From Altericroceibacterium spongiae (GTDB lineage Bacteria; Pseudomonadota; Alphaproteobacteria; Sphingomonadales; Sphingomonadaceae): a stretch of DNA of 64,000 nt. The notes below the pieces were generated by a model. That model was not told where the DNA came from, did no database searches, and saw nothing but the letters and a program-made list of their open reading frames with translations. Positions within the stretch are counted from its first letter, which is position 1, and every line of letters begins with the position of its first letter. The position numbers were made by a program, and so were the translations under genes. Shown here one piece after another: positions 21,644 to 31,170 of the stretch. The DNA lies in assembly GCF_003610805.1 (NCBI RefSeq), contig NZ_RAPF01000010.1, positions 25,873 to 89,872 of the forward strand, given 5' to 3'.

Positions 21644-21719
21644 CTTTCAACTCCATTTACTCTCGGCCCATTACGGGCATGTGCAAAGGAAGATAGAAAG
21701 CGGACATTGCTGCAACGCA

Positions 21720-23102
21720 TCAAAAGCGTATCAAAATGTTTCCGTCCTCTTTTTTTAAGCGACTGGTGAAGGATATCCCTTCAATCGGTAGCCTCATCCG
21801 TGCAATCAGGCCGCTCTGCGTATTTTCCAGTTCCAGCGAACCGCCATGTAACGCCACGATCCGGTCCACAACGCTGAGACCCAGCCCCAGCCCCTTTGTA
21901 TCGCGCGCCCGAGCTGTATCTGCCCGAAAGAAAGGCTCTGTTACAAGCGGCAACATATCTTCGGGAATACCCGGACCGCGATCCCGAATCTCGATCACTA
22001 CCTCTTCTCTTTTCTGGAAATAATGAATATCCGCGCGCTCACCATATTTAACAGCATTCTCCACCAGGTTTGTTATTGCCCGGCCCAGCGCACTGATCTG
22101 GATAATCGCTTCCAGCCGGGGCGGTCCCTGCCAACGCACATCGTGTCCGGCCTCTTCAGCGTTGCTGGCAATAGTCTGGATCAGTGCGGCGATATTTGTC
22201 CGGGTAGGCGGATCGTTACGAGTGCCATCTCCTCCACCAAGATATTCAAGCAGAGAGTCGAGCATCGCCTGCATTTCCTCGACATCGGCGCGCATCGCGG
22301 CAGGATCCTCCGGGTGCATTCGTCCATGCAAGCGCAATTTCAGGCGACTAAGCGGAGTGCGCAGATCATGGCTCACCGCCAGCAAAGCCTGTGTACGGCT
22401 TTCCAACAATTCCTCGATCCGATCCTGCATGGCGTTGAAAGCGTCGGCCAGCCGTCGCAATTCCTGTGGTCCACTCGATTCGATCATGATTTTCCTGCGC
22501 GCAAAGCCGATATTGTCGGTCGCGGCTGACAGAGCACGTAATGGAGCGCCCAGCGTGCGCACCAGCAAAGCCGAGACCAATAATACGGCCGCAACCAGGA
22601 ACAGAAGCGATACCAGCCAGTCAAACGGGGCATTCCACCGATTAATCGCTTCGCGGGACTGGAAATATATCCAGCCGCCATTCTCCATCTGCAAGGCTCC
22701 GATCAACCGGTTCGGTTTACCACCATCCACCCCAGTCACACCTAACTGCAACACACGGCCCTGCAAGGATGGCTCCCATGACATGATTTCCTTTTCCGCC
22801 ACTGCGGAGAGACGTGTCGCCCGCCAGTCTTTCGGCGCATTGTCCTGCAGGGCGAAACGGACGTGGCGGGTGGACAGGCTCGGTGCGACATAGGGACGGT
22901 TATGCCGGGGCGTCAGCCGTAAAACTCGATCGGCCACCACCAGTTGCTCGGCCACGCGATGCGCCTGCCCGCTTCGCAGCAATAACCTTTCGGCTTCCCC
23001 AAAAAGCAGCAACGTGCCGGCGAACTCGACTAGAATGGCCACCAGCAGAACAATCATGACACGCCCGGTCAAACCACGCGGCCATAGGCGGATTCGCTTC
23101 AT
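21720..23102 (-). CDS. Sensor histidine kinase (EnvZ-like, HAMP)
   Basis: A 460-residue inner-membrane kinase paired with the OmpR-type regulator just upstream. The order is an N-terminal membrane helix, a periplasmic sensor of about 120 residues, a second helix near residues 165-190, HAMP, then HisKA with the phospho-histidine in AVSHDLRTPLSRLKL. The HATPase domain has the N box in ITNLVENAVKYG, G1 in EIRDRGPGIP and G2 in GLGLGLSVV. All catalytic motifs are intact. Its start overlaps the regulator stop by four bases (ATGA). The divergent TonB receptor and PhoD genes suggest a phosphate- or substrate-linked signal, but the sensor domain is not a recognised family. Confidence 0.92.
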   Translation of the reverse strand: MKRIRLWPRGLTGRVMIVLLVAILVEFAGTLLLFGEAERLLLRSGQAHRVAEQLVVADRVLRLTPRHNRPYVAPSLSTRHVRFALQDNAPKDWRATRLSAVAEKEIMSWEPSLQGRVLQLGVTGVDGGKPNRLIGALQMENGGWIYFQSREAINRWNAPFDWLVSLLFLVAAVLLVSALLVRTLGAPLRALSAATDNIGFARRKIMIESSGPQELRRLADAFNAMQDRIEELLESRTQALLAVSHDLRTPLSRLKLRLHGRMHPEDPAAMRADVEEMQAMLDSLLEYLGGGDGTRNDPPTRTNIAALIQTIASNAEEAGHDVRWQGPPRLEAIIQISALGRAITNLVENAVKYGERADIHYFQKREEVVIEIRDRGPGIPEDMLPLVTEPFFRADTARARDTKGLGLGLSVVDRIVALHGGSLELENTQSGLIARMRLPIEGISFTSRLKKEDGNILIRF

Positions 23103-23797
23103 TCGCGTTCGATCGCGGGAGTAAACATATACCCCGCCCCGCGTACCGTCTTGATAAGAGACTGTCCGTCATAAGCCCCCAGTTTGGCACGCAGACGGCT
23201 GACCAGCACATCAACACTCCGATCTGATGCACTGGAAAAGCGTTCACGCGACTGCTCGAGCAGAAAATCCCTGCTCACCACACGCTGCGCAGATTCGGCC
23301 AGAGTGAGCAGCAGGTCATATTCTGCACCTGAAAGCGGCACCTGCGTTCCTTCAGGTGTCATCAGTTCGCGCCGATCCCGATCGATAGTCCAGCCTTCAA
23401 AACGGATGCGACTGGTGCGCGGTCCGGAAGCCACTTCGCCATTCACACGTCGCAACACCGCACGTACTCTAGCGACCAGTTCATCTGGACCGAAAGGTTT
23501 GGAGAGATAATCGTCTGCTCCCAGTTCCAACCCGATAATCCGGTCGGTTTCCTGCGCCCTGGCACTGATGATAATGATCGGAATCGCACTGCGAGCACGC
23601 AGCCAACGACAAATATCAAGACCATTCGTGCCCGGCAGCATGATATCGAGTACGACAAGCTGCACATCTTCTGCCTCGATAATCGGACGCATTTCTGCCG
23701 CCGTCGCAACGCCCACAACTTCAAAGCCGTGATCGCGCAATGTTCGCGCAATTAGCAGGCGAAGGGGGCCATCATCTTCGACGATCAGAATTTTCAT
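23099..23797 (-). CDS. OmpR-family response regulator
   Basis: A DNA-binding response regulator of 232 residues. The receiver domain begins MKILIVEDDGPLRLL, with the phospho-acceptor Asp51 in VVLDIMLPGTNG and the conserved Lys in LSKPFGPDEL. The winged-helix effector domain follows (LSGAEYDLLLTLAESAQRVVSRDFLLE, then VDVLVSRLRAKLG). The frame extends to 23848, but the extra 17 residues are not part of the receiver fold, so ATG 23797 is chosen. It is co-transcribed with the kinase and divergent from the receptor gene across a 301-base region. Confidence 0.93.
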   Translation of the reverse strand: MKILIVEDDGPLRLLIARTLRDHGFEVVGVATAAEMRPIIEAEDVQLVVLDIMLPGTNGLDICRWLRARSAIPIIIISARAQETDRIIGLELGADDYLSKPFGPDELVARVRAVLRRVNGEVASGPRTSRIRFEGWTIDRDRRELMTPEGTQVPLSGAEYDLLLTLAESAQRVVSRDFLLEQSRERFSSASDRSVDVLVSRLRAKLGAYDGQSLIKTVRGAGYMFTPAIERE

Positions 23798-23989
23798 GTG
23801 CTGCCATACTGCTTGGGTCGGACAGCGAATTGTGCATTTCCAGTACACAATGCAAGCTTTGCAGTATCAAATCCTCGATAGCCCAGTCGATTTTTCAGCT
23901 AACCCGCTATTCGTATCACGCCAGATCGACCGATAAAGGGCCCCTTGCCCGACGGCTTTGGCCAGATTGTTTCACTTGGGTGCAAATAG

Positions 23990-24018
23990 CGTCACACCAA
24001 TGCCAAAAATACGTCACC
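23990..24018 (+). promoter_or_regulatory. Direct repeats at 22-bp spacing upstream of TonB receptor
   Basis: CGTCACA at 23990 and CGTCACC at 24012 repeat exactly two helical turns apart, about 80-110 bases before the receptor start, in the region shared with the two-component genes. OmpR-family regulators bind direct repeats at multiples of 10-11 bp, so this is a candidate site for the adjacent regulator. The rest of the region holds no ORF. Confidence 0.4.
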
Positions 24019-24098
24019 CAAATTTCATGGCGAGGCCATCAAGATGTAATCAATTGCTCGCAATGGACGTGGCAACACCATTCAGGGGGGAAATTCAC

Positions 24099-26465
24099 AT
24101 GCGCCGACTCACCGCTACTACCGTTCTGCTGTGCGGAGCTTCGGTACTGCCATCCATGGTACAAGCTGCAACAGCAGCCGATTCTATCGATAACCTCGCC
24201 CCGAACGACAATACGATTATTGTAACCGCACAGAAAATCGAACAGCGGGAAATCGACGTGCCTATTACCATCTCCGCCACCAGCGGAGAACAGATGAAAG
24301 AACTGGGCGTCACCGATCTCGATGAATTGTCCAACTATGTTCCTGGTCTTAACATTCAGGAACAAAGCGCCAATAATCCTGGCATCGTCATCCGCGGTAT
24401 CACCTCCGATAGCGGATCATCGCAACAGGCCGCCCGTGTCACGCTATATTACAATGGCGTCGATATTTCCCGCTCGCGCGGAGCCTATCAGGGCATTTAC
24501 GATATGGAGCGGATTGAGGTCATCAAGGGCCCGCAGGCTACTTTGTTCGGCACCGCATCCACTGTCGGCGCTGTAAGCCTTGTCTCCGCCAAGCCGCGCG
24601 AAGGCTTTTCCGGAGAACTCTCCGGTTCTTACGGCAATTACGATGCCACCACCCTGTCCGGCTTTCTCAATGCCGGCAATGACGTGCTGGCCGGACGTGT
24701 TGCCTTCGAATGGCAGAAGCGCGACGGCTACGTGAACAATCTGTCTGAAACGCAGGACGATCTCTATGCCAAGGATCAGCTCGGTATTCGCGGATCATTG
24801 CGTTTCACGCCGAATGACGATGTCACCGCCGATCTGATCGTCACCTATGATCGACAGCGCAATTCCGGCACGCCTTTTATTTCCGGTACGTTCCCGACCG
24901 CTACAGGTCGCGCCAATCCTTTCGGCGATGCCAATCTCAGCGGCTCACCTCTGTCACAGCAAGTGCTTGGCAATGACGAATTGGGCCTCCATCGCGATGT
25001 CTACGATGTCAATCTGACCGTCTCGGCTGCTCTTGATGACAACTGGACTATGTCCATGGTCAATGGTTATCGCGATTTCGACGCACGCGAAGTTTTCGAC
25101 GCCGACGGCTCGGCGGCCTGGTTCCTCGAATTCGCCGAGCAAGCCAAGGGCTGGCAGATCAACCACGAGACGCGCTTTACTTACGATAGCGATATATTGC
25201 GCGCATCTCTGGGCTGGAATCTGTTTCACGAAGACAGTTCCACTCGTGTGCCCTTCTCTTCAGAAGAAGGGACTTTTGTTGGATGCGCCCGCAATATGCT
25301 GCTTGGCCTTGTACCTGCCGCCCAAAGACCGGCGATCGAAGCCATGCTGCCCGATCTAGCCTGCGTCGCGTCCGATGGCAGCGTACCGGCCTCTCAGATG
25401 ACTCCACTGCTGACCGGTGCTTTCCTTGGCACACCGATCCAACAATTGCCCTATCAGGCCTTTTTTGAAAATCAGGGTCGCAACAGCAGCTATTCGGTTT
25501 TTGCCGATGCAACCTATCTTCCCATGCCCGCACTGGAGCTCACGGCCGGTGCACGCGTATTATACGAAAAACGCAATTCAGGCTATGTCGCTTCAGCCCC
25601 CGCCTCCGTCCTGTTGAGCGCGATGGGCATGCCGCTGCCGCTAATTCCCAGCCTAGGCGATACAGCAGGCAGCACTTTCGGCGATGAAGATGGCTATTGG
25701 GCAGTTCTCCCGCGCTTCAATGCGCTTTATCACATCACGCCGGATGTGAATGTCTATGCGACAATTTCGAAGGGTCGCCGTTCGCCCACAGTGAGTGTCT
25801 CAGCGACCAGTTCAGGCACACCCGTCTTCGACGAAGTTCCCGCAGAAATCGTATGGAATTATGAAGGCGGCATTAAACTAGCAACCCAACGTGTTTCAGC
25901 GTCCTTTGGTGTCTATTACCAGAAGTATGACAATTTCCAGGTGAGCCGGATCATTGATGGACGCTCGATCACCGAGAGTGCCGGCTCAGCAGGTAATTTC
26001 GGCGTCGAGGCCGAATTGTCCGTCCGCCCGACTGAGTGGCTGAATCTGTTCGGTAATCTCGGCTATATTGACGGCGGAATCGACAATAAGGAGGAAAACG
26101 GCGTCTATGCCGGTGATCATTTCCGCCTTCAGCCGGAATGGCAATGGGCCGCCGGTTTCACTGTCAATGCTCCACTCGGCAACGGCATGCGCTTCTTCGC
26201 CACACCCTCCGTCACCTATCGTAGCAAGATTTACTTCGAAGTGCCCAATTCAGAACTTATCAGTCAGGATGCTGTGACACTCGTCAATGCACGTGCAGGG
26301 GTTAGTTTCGCCGAAGACCGTTTCGAACTGGCCGCTTTCGGACGCAATATCACCAATAAGGACTATCTGCTCGATGCAGGGAATACTGGCGGTAGCTTCG
26401 GCGTACCTACATTTATCCCGGCCGAGCCGCGCTTCTATGGCGTAGAACTGACCGCGCGTTTCTGA
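24099..26465 (+). CDS. TonB-dependent receptor (linked to PhoD)
   Basis: A 788-residue outer-membrane receptor. ATG 24099 follows GGGGGG and opens a Sec signal peptide (MRRLTATTVLLCGASVLPSM); upstream in-frame ATGs back to 23958 would bury it. The plug domain shows NTIIVTAQK (TonB box region), VTDLDELSNYVPGL and IEVIKGPQATLFG. The barrel ends in the C-terminal F of GVELTARF. The sequence style is that of sphingomonad receptors for organic ligands rather than classical siderophore receptors. The exported PhoD phosphatase gene lies 28 bases downstream, which suggests uptake of a phosphorylated organic compound or an iron-phosphate ligand. Confidence 0.9.
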   Translation: MRRLTATTVLLCGASVLPSMVQAATAADSIDNLAPNDNTIIVTAQKIEQREIDVPITISATSGEQMKELGVTDLDELSNYVPGLNIQEQSANNPGIVIRGITSDSGSSQQAARVTLYYNGVDISRSRGAYQGIYDMERIEVIKGPQATLFGTASTVGAVSLVSAKPREGFSGELSGSYGNYDATTLSGFLNAGNDVLAGRVAFEWQKRDGYVNNLSETQDDLYAKDQLGIRGSLRFTPNDDVTADLIVTYDRQRNSGTPFISGTFPTATGRANPFGDANLSGSPLSQQVLGNDELGLHRDVYDVNLTVSAALDDNWTMSMVNGYRDFDAREVFDADGSAAWFLEFAEQAKGWQINHETRFTYDSDILRASLGWNLFHEDSSTRVPFSSEEGTFVGCARNMLLGLVPAAQRPAIEAMLPDLACVASDGSVPASQMTPLLTGAFLGTPIQQLPYQAFFENQGRNSSYSVFADATYLPMPALELTAGARVLYEKRNSGYVASAPASVLLSAMGMPLPLIPSLGDTAGSTFGDEDGYWAVLPRFNALYHITPDVNVYATISKGRRSPTVSVSATSSGTPVFDEVPAEIVWNYEGGIKLATQRVSASFGVYYQKYDNFQVSRIIDGRSITESAGSAGNFGVEAELSVRPTEWLNLFGNLGYIDGGIDNKEENGVYAGDHFRLQPEWQWAAGFTVNAPLGNGMRFFATPSVTYRSKIYFEVPNSELISQDAVTLVNARAGVSFAEDRFELAAFGRNITNKDYLLDAGNTGGSFGVPTFIPAEPRFYGVELTARF

Positions 26466-26493
26466 ATTCTGTCGAGCAGAAGGAATCTAAATC

Positions 26494-28119
26494 ATGAATT
26501 TCTCGGTAGACCGCAGAGCGCTGGTCAAAACCGGTCTTCTGGGACTCGGAGCGCTTTCCATGCCCGGCACTGCAGCGATCCTCACCGCACAGGGCTTCAC
26601 CCACGGTGTTGCGAGCGGGGAACCGAGTCAGAACAGCGTGCTTCTCTGGACGCGCTATGCCGCCGCTAACGATACGCGCTTACGTGCCGAATTGGCTCGC
26701 GATATAAACTTTACGCATATCGTTGGCGGCGGCGATGTCACCGCACGTGGCGAAACCGATCATACAGCCAAGATCACGATTGGCGATTTACCTGCCAATA
26801 GCTGGCTCTATTATCGCTTTGTCGCGCCCGACGGATCGATGAGCCGTATCGGTCGCACCCGTACCCTGCCGCAAGGCGATGTCAGTCGCTTCGGCATCGG
26901 CTTATTTTCATGCTCCAATATGGGCTTTGGCTGGTTCAACGCCTATGGGCATGCCGCAAAACGCAACGATATCGACCTGATGATTCATGTCGGCGATTAC
27001 TTTTACGAATATAATCCCGGCAAATATCCCGACCCTTCGCAAGCCGTTCCGGGGCGCATACTACAACCCGATCATGAAACGGTGACACTGGCCGATTATC
27101 GGTTGCGTTACGCCGCCTATCGTCTCGATGAGGATTTGCAAGCGCTCCATGCGGCATTCCCGATGATTGCACGTTGGGACGATCATGAAAGCGCTAATGA
27201 CAGCTGGAAAGGCGGTGCCGAAAATCACCAGCCGGACAGCGAAGGCGGATGGTCAGTTCGCAAAGCAGCCGCCGAAAGAGCCTATCGTGAATGGCTGCCC
27301 GTCTCAGACAGACCTTGGGACAGCTATCAGATCGGAACGCTAGCCACGATTTTTCTGCCCGAAACGCGCCTCACTGCACGGACACAACAGGTCGATCTGG
27401 CATCCGCCCTAAAGGGTAAAAGCGATATTCAGGCCGCACTCACGCGCTTCCGCGACACGGTCTGGCTTGATCCGTCGCATCGACTAATGGGAGCGGATCA
27501 GGAAAAGTGGCTGTTTGACGGTTTAGCCCAATCCAAAAAGTCGGGGACCCAATGGCAGATATTGGCACAACAGGTGGTAATGGGCCCGCTTTCCGCACCG
27601 TCGGCGCTGACCGACTGGTTGCCTGCCGATGCCCCAGCCTATGTGCGCCAGCGTGCAATGGTCGGCCTAGCAGCAGCCAAAGCCGGACTGCCTTTCAATT
27701 TCGATTCTTGGGACGGCTATCCAGTTGATCGCAACCGGCTCTATGAAGCAGCACTGGGCGCTGATGCCGATCTGATCGTACTAGCTGGGGATAGCCATAA
27801 CGCATGGGGTAACAATCTCCTTCACGGCACGGATAGAGTGGGTGTCGAATTTGCCGGACACAGCGTCACATCGCCGGGTTATGAAGCTTACTTCCAAGCG
27901 GTCTCGCCCACCCGTACGGCCAAGGCTCTGATAGAAACCAATCCCGGCCTCGCCTTTTGCGATACCAGCCGCCGCGGCTATGTCTCGCTCGATGTCAAAC
28001 CCGACGCAGTGGACGGCACTTGGCACTTCATGTCCACTATCCGTGAACACAACCTGGCGCTGGATACCAGTAAAAATATGCGCGTGCGCCCCGGTGTCCG
28101 CATGCTCGAAGAAATCTGA
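26494..28119 (+). CDS. Tat-exported PhoD-like alkaline phosphatase
   Basis: A 541-residue metallophosphoesterase of the PhoD family, which hydrolyses phosphomono- and diesters in the periplasm using iron and calcium. A twin-arginine signal is present (DRRALVKTGLLGLGALS), as expected for a folded, metal-loaded export. The N-terminal PhoD_N domain (VASGEPSQNSVLLWTRY) is followed by the metal-binding motifs HVGDYFYEYN, ARWDDHESAND and LAGDSHNAWGNN. AGAAGGA precedes the start. It is probably co-transcribed with the TonB receptor just upstream and ended by the hairpin downstream. Confidence 0.92.
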   Translation: MNFSVDRRALVKTGLLGLGALSMPGTAAILTAQGFTHGVASGEPSQNSVLLWTRYAAANDTRLRAELARDINFTHIVGGGDVTARGETDHTAKITIGDLPANSWLYYRFVAPDGSMSRIGRTRTLPQGDVSRFGIGLFSCSNMGFGWFNAYGHAAKRNDIDLMIHVGDYFYEYNPGKYPDPSQAVPGRILQPDHETVTLADYRLRYAAYRLDEDLQALHAAFPMIARWDDHESANDSWKGGAENHQPDSEGGWSVRKAAAERAYREWLPVSDRPWDSYQIGTLATIFLPETRLTARTQQVDLASALKGKSDIQAALTRFRDTVWLDPSHRLMGADQEKWLFDGLAQSKKSGTQWQILAQQVVMGPLSAPSALTDWLPADAPAYVRQRAMVGLAAAKAGLPFNFDSWDGYPVDRNRLYEAALGADADLIVLAGDSHNAWGNNLLHGTDRVGVEFAGHSVTSPGYEAYFQAVSPTRTAKALIETNPGLAFCDTSRRGYVSLDVKPDAVDGTWHFMSTIREHNLALDTSKNMRVRPGVRMLEEI

Positions 28120-28140
28120 TTCCCATCCCCCTGAAGACTG

Positions 28141-28178
28141 GGCGGCCTTTCCTCCCGCAGGACGGGCCGCCTTTATTT
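28141..28178 (+). terminator. Rho-independent terminator after phoD-like gene
   Basis: GGCGGCC and GGCCGCC pair around a 17-base loop and are followed by TTTATTT. It closes the receptor-phosphatase unit. Confidence 0.82.
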
Positions 28179-28259
28179 AATACACCCGAGCGGTCGTTTT
28201 TTCCGGAAAACCGCAAGGAGTGGCTTGGGCCTGACCGAATTGGCCGCTATCAGCTTCGC

Positions 28260-29702
28260 GTGGATACCTCGATCGTCATCGGTGCGGATAATTCTGGCAA
28301 GCAGGTCACCTTCGATATCGAAGAACTGCTGGCTACACGCTTGCTTGTCCAGGGCAATAGCGGGTCGGGCAAATCGCATCTCCTGCGTCGCCTACTCGAA
28401 GAAAGCGCCGAAATGGTCCAACAGGTCGTGATTGATCCGGAAGGTGATTTCGTGACGCTGGCTGACCCCTTCGGCCATGTGGTCATCGACGGCGCAACCT
28501 ATGGCGATAGGGAAATTGCAGCGCTGGCCGTAAGGATACGCGAACATCGCGCTTCCGTGATTTTGGCACTCGATGAACTGGAAATCGAACAGCAGATGCG
28601 CTGTGCAGCGATATTTCTGTCCGCTTTGTTCGATGCCCCGCGCGAACATTGGTTCCCGGTTCTGGTGGTGGTGGACGAAGCGCAAATGTTCGCTCCGGCA
28701 TCAGGAGGGGAAGTGGCCGAAGAAACCAGGCGGCTTTCGCTTTCTGCGATGACCAACCTTATGTGCCGCGGGCGCAAGCGCGGACTGGCCGGAATTATCG
28801 CTACTCAGAGACTCGCGAAACTAGCCAAAAATGTTGCGGCCGAAGCCTCTAACTTTCTAATGGGCCGGACCTTTCTCGATATCGACATGGTGCGCGCTGC
28901 CGATCTGCTGGGTATGGAACGGCGACAGGCCGAACAGATCCGCGATCTCGAACGCGGACGTTTCCTCGCACTCGGGCCGGCCATCTGCCGCCGCCCGGTC
29001 GCGGTAAAGATTGGCGATGTACGAACGTCTTCCCGCGCTGTAGCATCAAGCCTTATCCCGCCTCCTTCTTCCTCCACCAAGGACATGGAAGCGCTGCTGA
29101 TGGCCGAACTGGAAGAACTTACACCGCCTCCTCCGCCACTGCCACCGCAGGAAAGCCGCGAGAAACTGGAGGAGCGCATCACCTCTTTTGCCCAAATTGA
29201 AGAAGACCCCGAGAGTCCCGCGCCTTCGCCCGAGGAAAGCCAGTCTATTATAGACGATGTTCTGCGCGAACTCGCACAGGAGGAGGGAGCGACTTATCAG
29301 GCAGCATCGGGTCTCTATCAGGATTTCACTGTAAGGTGCAGGATGCGCCGCGTCTCTGGTACCAAGCTGGGCATGACCGAATTTCATCGTCGTTTCGCCT
29401 ATGCAGTGGGCGGCCTGCATGAACTGGACGAAGCACGGCAGGACAGCGCCAAACGACTAGGCAAAGCGGTGCCGGAAGACCTGCTTGCTCCCTTCATGCT
29501 GATCGTAAAAGCAGCATTGCTTGAAGAAAGTTGCCCCGATGACGATCGGCTTGCCTACGCCTATGGCACAAGCTCTTCTGGCCGCATCCGTCGCCTGCTC
29601 GACCATTTCGAGAAGAACGGACTGATCGTTATGCGAACCGATTTTGGTGGACGGCGAACCATCACTGTACCGCAACTCGGTGTCACCACCGCAGCGGGAT
29701 GA
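28260..29702 (+). CDS. HerA/DUF87-like ATPase
   Basis: A 480-residue P-loop ATPase of the HerA-FtsK superfamily, DUF87-type. The Walker A GNSGSGKSHLL is at residues 32-42 and the Walker B LVVVDEAQMFAP at 135-146; an arginine-finger region with CRGRKRGLAGIIATQR follows. A proline-rich linker (about 268-300) leads to a C-terminal half with no recognised domain that ends in a winged-helix-like stretch (GRIRRLLDHFEKNGLIVMR). No ATG fits; GTG 28260 is the likely start, although it lacks a ribosome site. No NurA nuclease partner is adjacent. The stop overlaps the start of the next gene by four bases, so the two are co-translated. The function is unknown. Confidence 0.78.
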   Translation: MDTSIVIGADNSGKQVTFDIEELLATRLLVQGNSGSGKSHLLRRLLEESAEMVQQVVIDPEGDFVTLADPFGHVVIDGATYGDREIAALAVRIREHRASVILALDELEIEQQMRCAAIFLSALFDAPREHWFPVLVVVDEAQMFAPASGGEVAEETRRLSLSAMTNLMCRGRKRGLAGIIATQRLAKLAKNVAAEASNFLMGRTFLDIDMVRAADLLGMERRQAEQIRDLERGRFLALGPAICRRPVAVKIGDVRTSSRAVASSLIPPPSSSTKDMEALLMAELEELTPPPPPLPPQESREKLEERITSFAQIEEDPESPAPSPEESQSIIDDVLRELAQEEGATYQAASGLYQDFTVRCRMRRVSGTKLGMTEFHRRFAYAVGGLHELDEARQDSAKRLGKAVPEDLLAPFMLIVKAALLEESCPDDDRLAYAYGTSSSGRIRRLLDHFEKNGLIVMRTDFGGRRTITVPQLGVTTAAG

Positions 29703-30751
29703 ACCGCACAGTGATTCTTGAACGGCTAATGCATGAATGCCGGGAGCTGCTCATTTTCAACCCCAGTGATCGCCCCTGGCAAATGCCCGTTAGTGCAGCC
29801 ATTGCCAGCGGCGTTCCCATAGCATTTGGCGCTTGGTTAGAACGGCTTGATCTGGGCGTGGTTGGAGCGCTTGGCGCCCTAACCTTTCTGTATCTGCCCA
29901 GGTTCGATCTGCGCCGCCGAATGCTGTCGGTCGCCGGTTGTGCGGCTATGTTGACATTCTGCTACACGCTTGGCCTTGTCTGCCATCTGGTTCCAAACTT
30001 TACGTTACCAGTCATCACGCTGGTAGCAATCGTCACCACAGCCTTATGCCGCCACTTCCAGCTGATCCCACCTGGCAGTCTGTTTTTTATGATGGCGACT
30101 GCCATCGGCGCCTATGCACCGCACGACCTCGCTCAGACTCCTTTGAAAGTGGCCGTTTTCGCCGGCAGTGCGGTTTTTGCCTGTCTCATCGCCTGGCTTT
30201 ACAGCCTGTATGTGCTGCAGGTGAAACGCATCATTCCTGCAACCCCTTTTCTCAAGACGGAACAACGCATCACATGGTTCATCCCGCTACTCACTGGTTT
30301 GTTTGTAGCGCTTTCGCTGCAGATTGCCGAACTGTTCGGGCTGGGGCGTGCCTATTGGGTGCCAGTGAGTTGCCTTGCAGTGATGCAAGGCATCAATCTG
30401 CGCAAGGTCTGGAATCGGCAGATTCAACGCAGCGCAGGCACTCTTATCGGTATTGGGGCGACATGGATGATGGCCCCTTTTGCCAGTAATCCATGGGCTA
30501 TCGTCTTCGCCATTGCGGCGCTTAATTTCTGTATCGAAACAGCAGTGGTGCGTCATTATGGTTTCGCTGTCATCTTCATCACACCGCTAACCATTCTGTT
30601 GGCCGATGCACCCAATTTACATGACAGCCATATCACCACTCTGATGTTTGACCGGCTACTCGATACACTAATTGGGGCAGTGATCGGCTTTGCCGGAGCA
30701 ATGGTCATGCACAATGACACTGTCAAACGCCGCTTACACTTCCTGAACTGA
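29699..30751 (+). CDS. FUSC-family inner-membrane protein
   Basis: A 350-residue membrane protein with two sets of about five to six hydrophobic helices separated by a short cytoplasmic linker (about residues 165-190). The second half, with GLGRAYWVPVSCLAVMQG and a following basic QIQRSAGTLIGIG, is the signature of the FUSC (fusaric acid resistance protein-like) and aromatic acid exporter group. The large cytoplasmic domain of AaeB is missing. Its start overlaps the HerA-like gene by four bases. The role could be small-molecule efflux, but the substrate is unknown and the link to the ATPase is not explained. Confidence 0.78.
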   Translation: MNRTVILERLMHECRELLIFNPSDRPWQMPVSAAIASGVPIAFGAWLERLDLGVVGALGALTFLYLPRFDLRRRMLSVAGCAAMLTFCYTLGLVCHLVPNFTLPVITLVAIVTTALCRHFQLIPPGSLFFMMATAIGAYAPHDLAQTPLKVAVFAGSAVFACLIAWLYSLYVLQVKRIIPATPFLKTEQRITWFIPLLTGLFVALSLQIAELFGLGRAYWVPVSCLAVMQGINLRKVWNRQIQRSAGTLIGIGATWMMAPFASNPWAIVFAIAALNFCIETAVVRHYGFAVIFITPLTILLADAPNLHDSHITTLMFDRLLDTLIGAVIGFAGAMVMHNDTVKRRLHFLN

Positions 30752-31170
30752 CATATTGATCAGCGGGATAAGTTACCTTTTATCGCGGTGCTCATCCGTA
30801 AGCGCGCAGCAATCTCACGAAATACGATAAAAATCAGTTATTTAAATAACTTTCGTTGTTTATTTAAAAGTAACGATTGATTAATAAATATCCATCGATC
30901 CGTTGCAAACTATGCCATCCTCAATGAAAAAGTTCTAAATAATTGAAAATGAAAGAATATGCATCGAACCAAGCCATTCAGATGGAAGAGGCAACATTGG
31001 TGGGAATTTTATCTCTAGTTTCGTTTTTTCAGAAAAACTGCTCACCCTATTGCGGTTGAATTTACTCCCTTTCGATCCAGCGCATACTTCATGACAAAGC
31101 TAGCAGACATTTCGCTTTCCACCTCGTTCAACCAATTTCAAATATCGTGTTTGGCGGATTGAGAAGTTCA
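30752..31170. other. AT-rich intergenic region with 16-bp palindrome
   Basis: About 420 bases with no supportable gene. It contains AGTTATTTAAATAACT (30836-30851), a perfect palindrome, followed by further TTATTTAAA-like tracts. It is presumably the promoter region of the kinase cluster. I saw no sigma54 promoter and no copy of the GCAATTTGC repeat here. Confidence 0.55.

Noticed and set aside
31140..31170. A sigma54 promoter just before the pseudokinase (TGGCGGATTGAG)
   Set aside because: TGGC is present but no TTGC or TTGA lies at the required 12-base spacing, and no GCAATTTGC copy is nearby.
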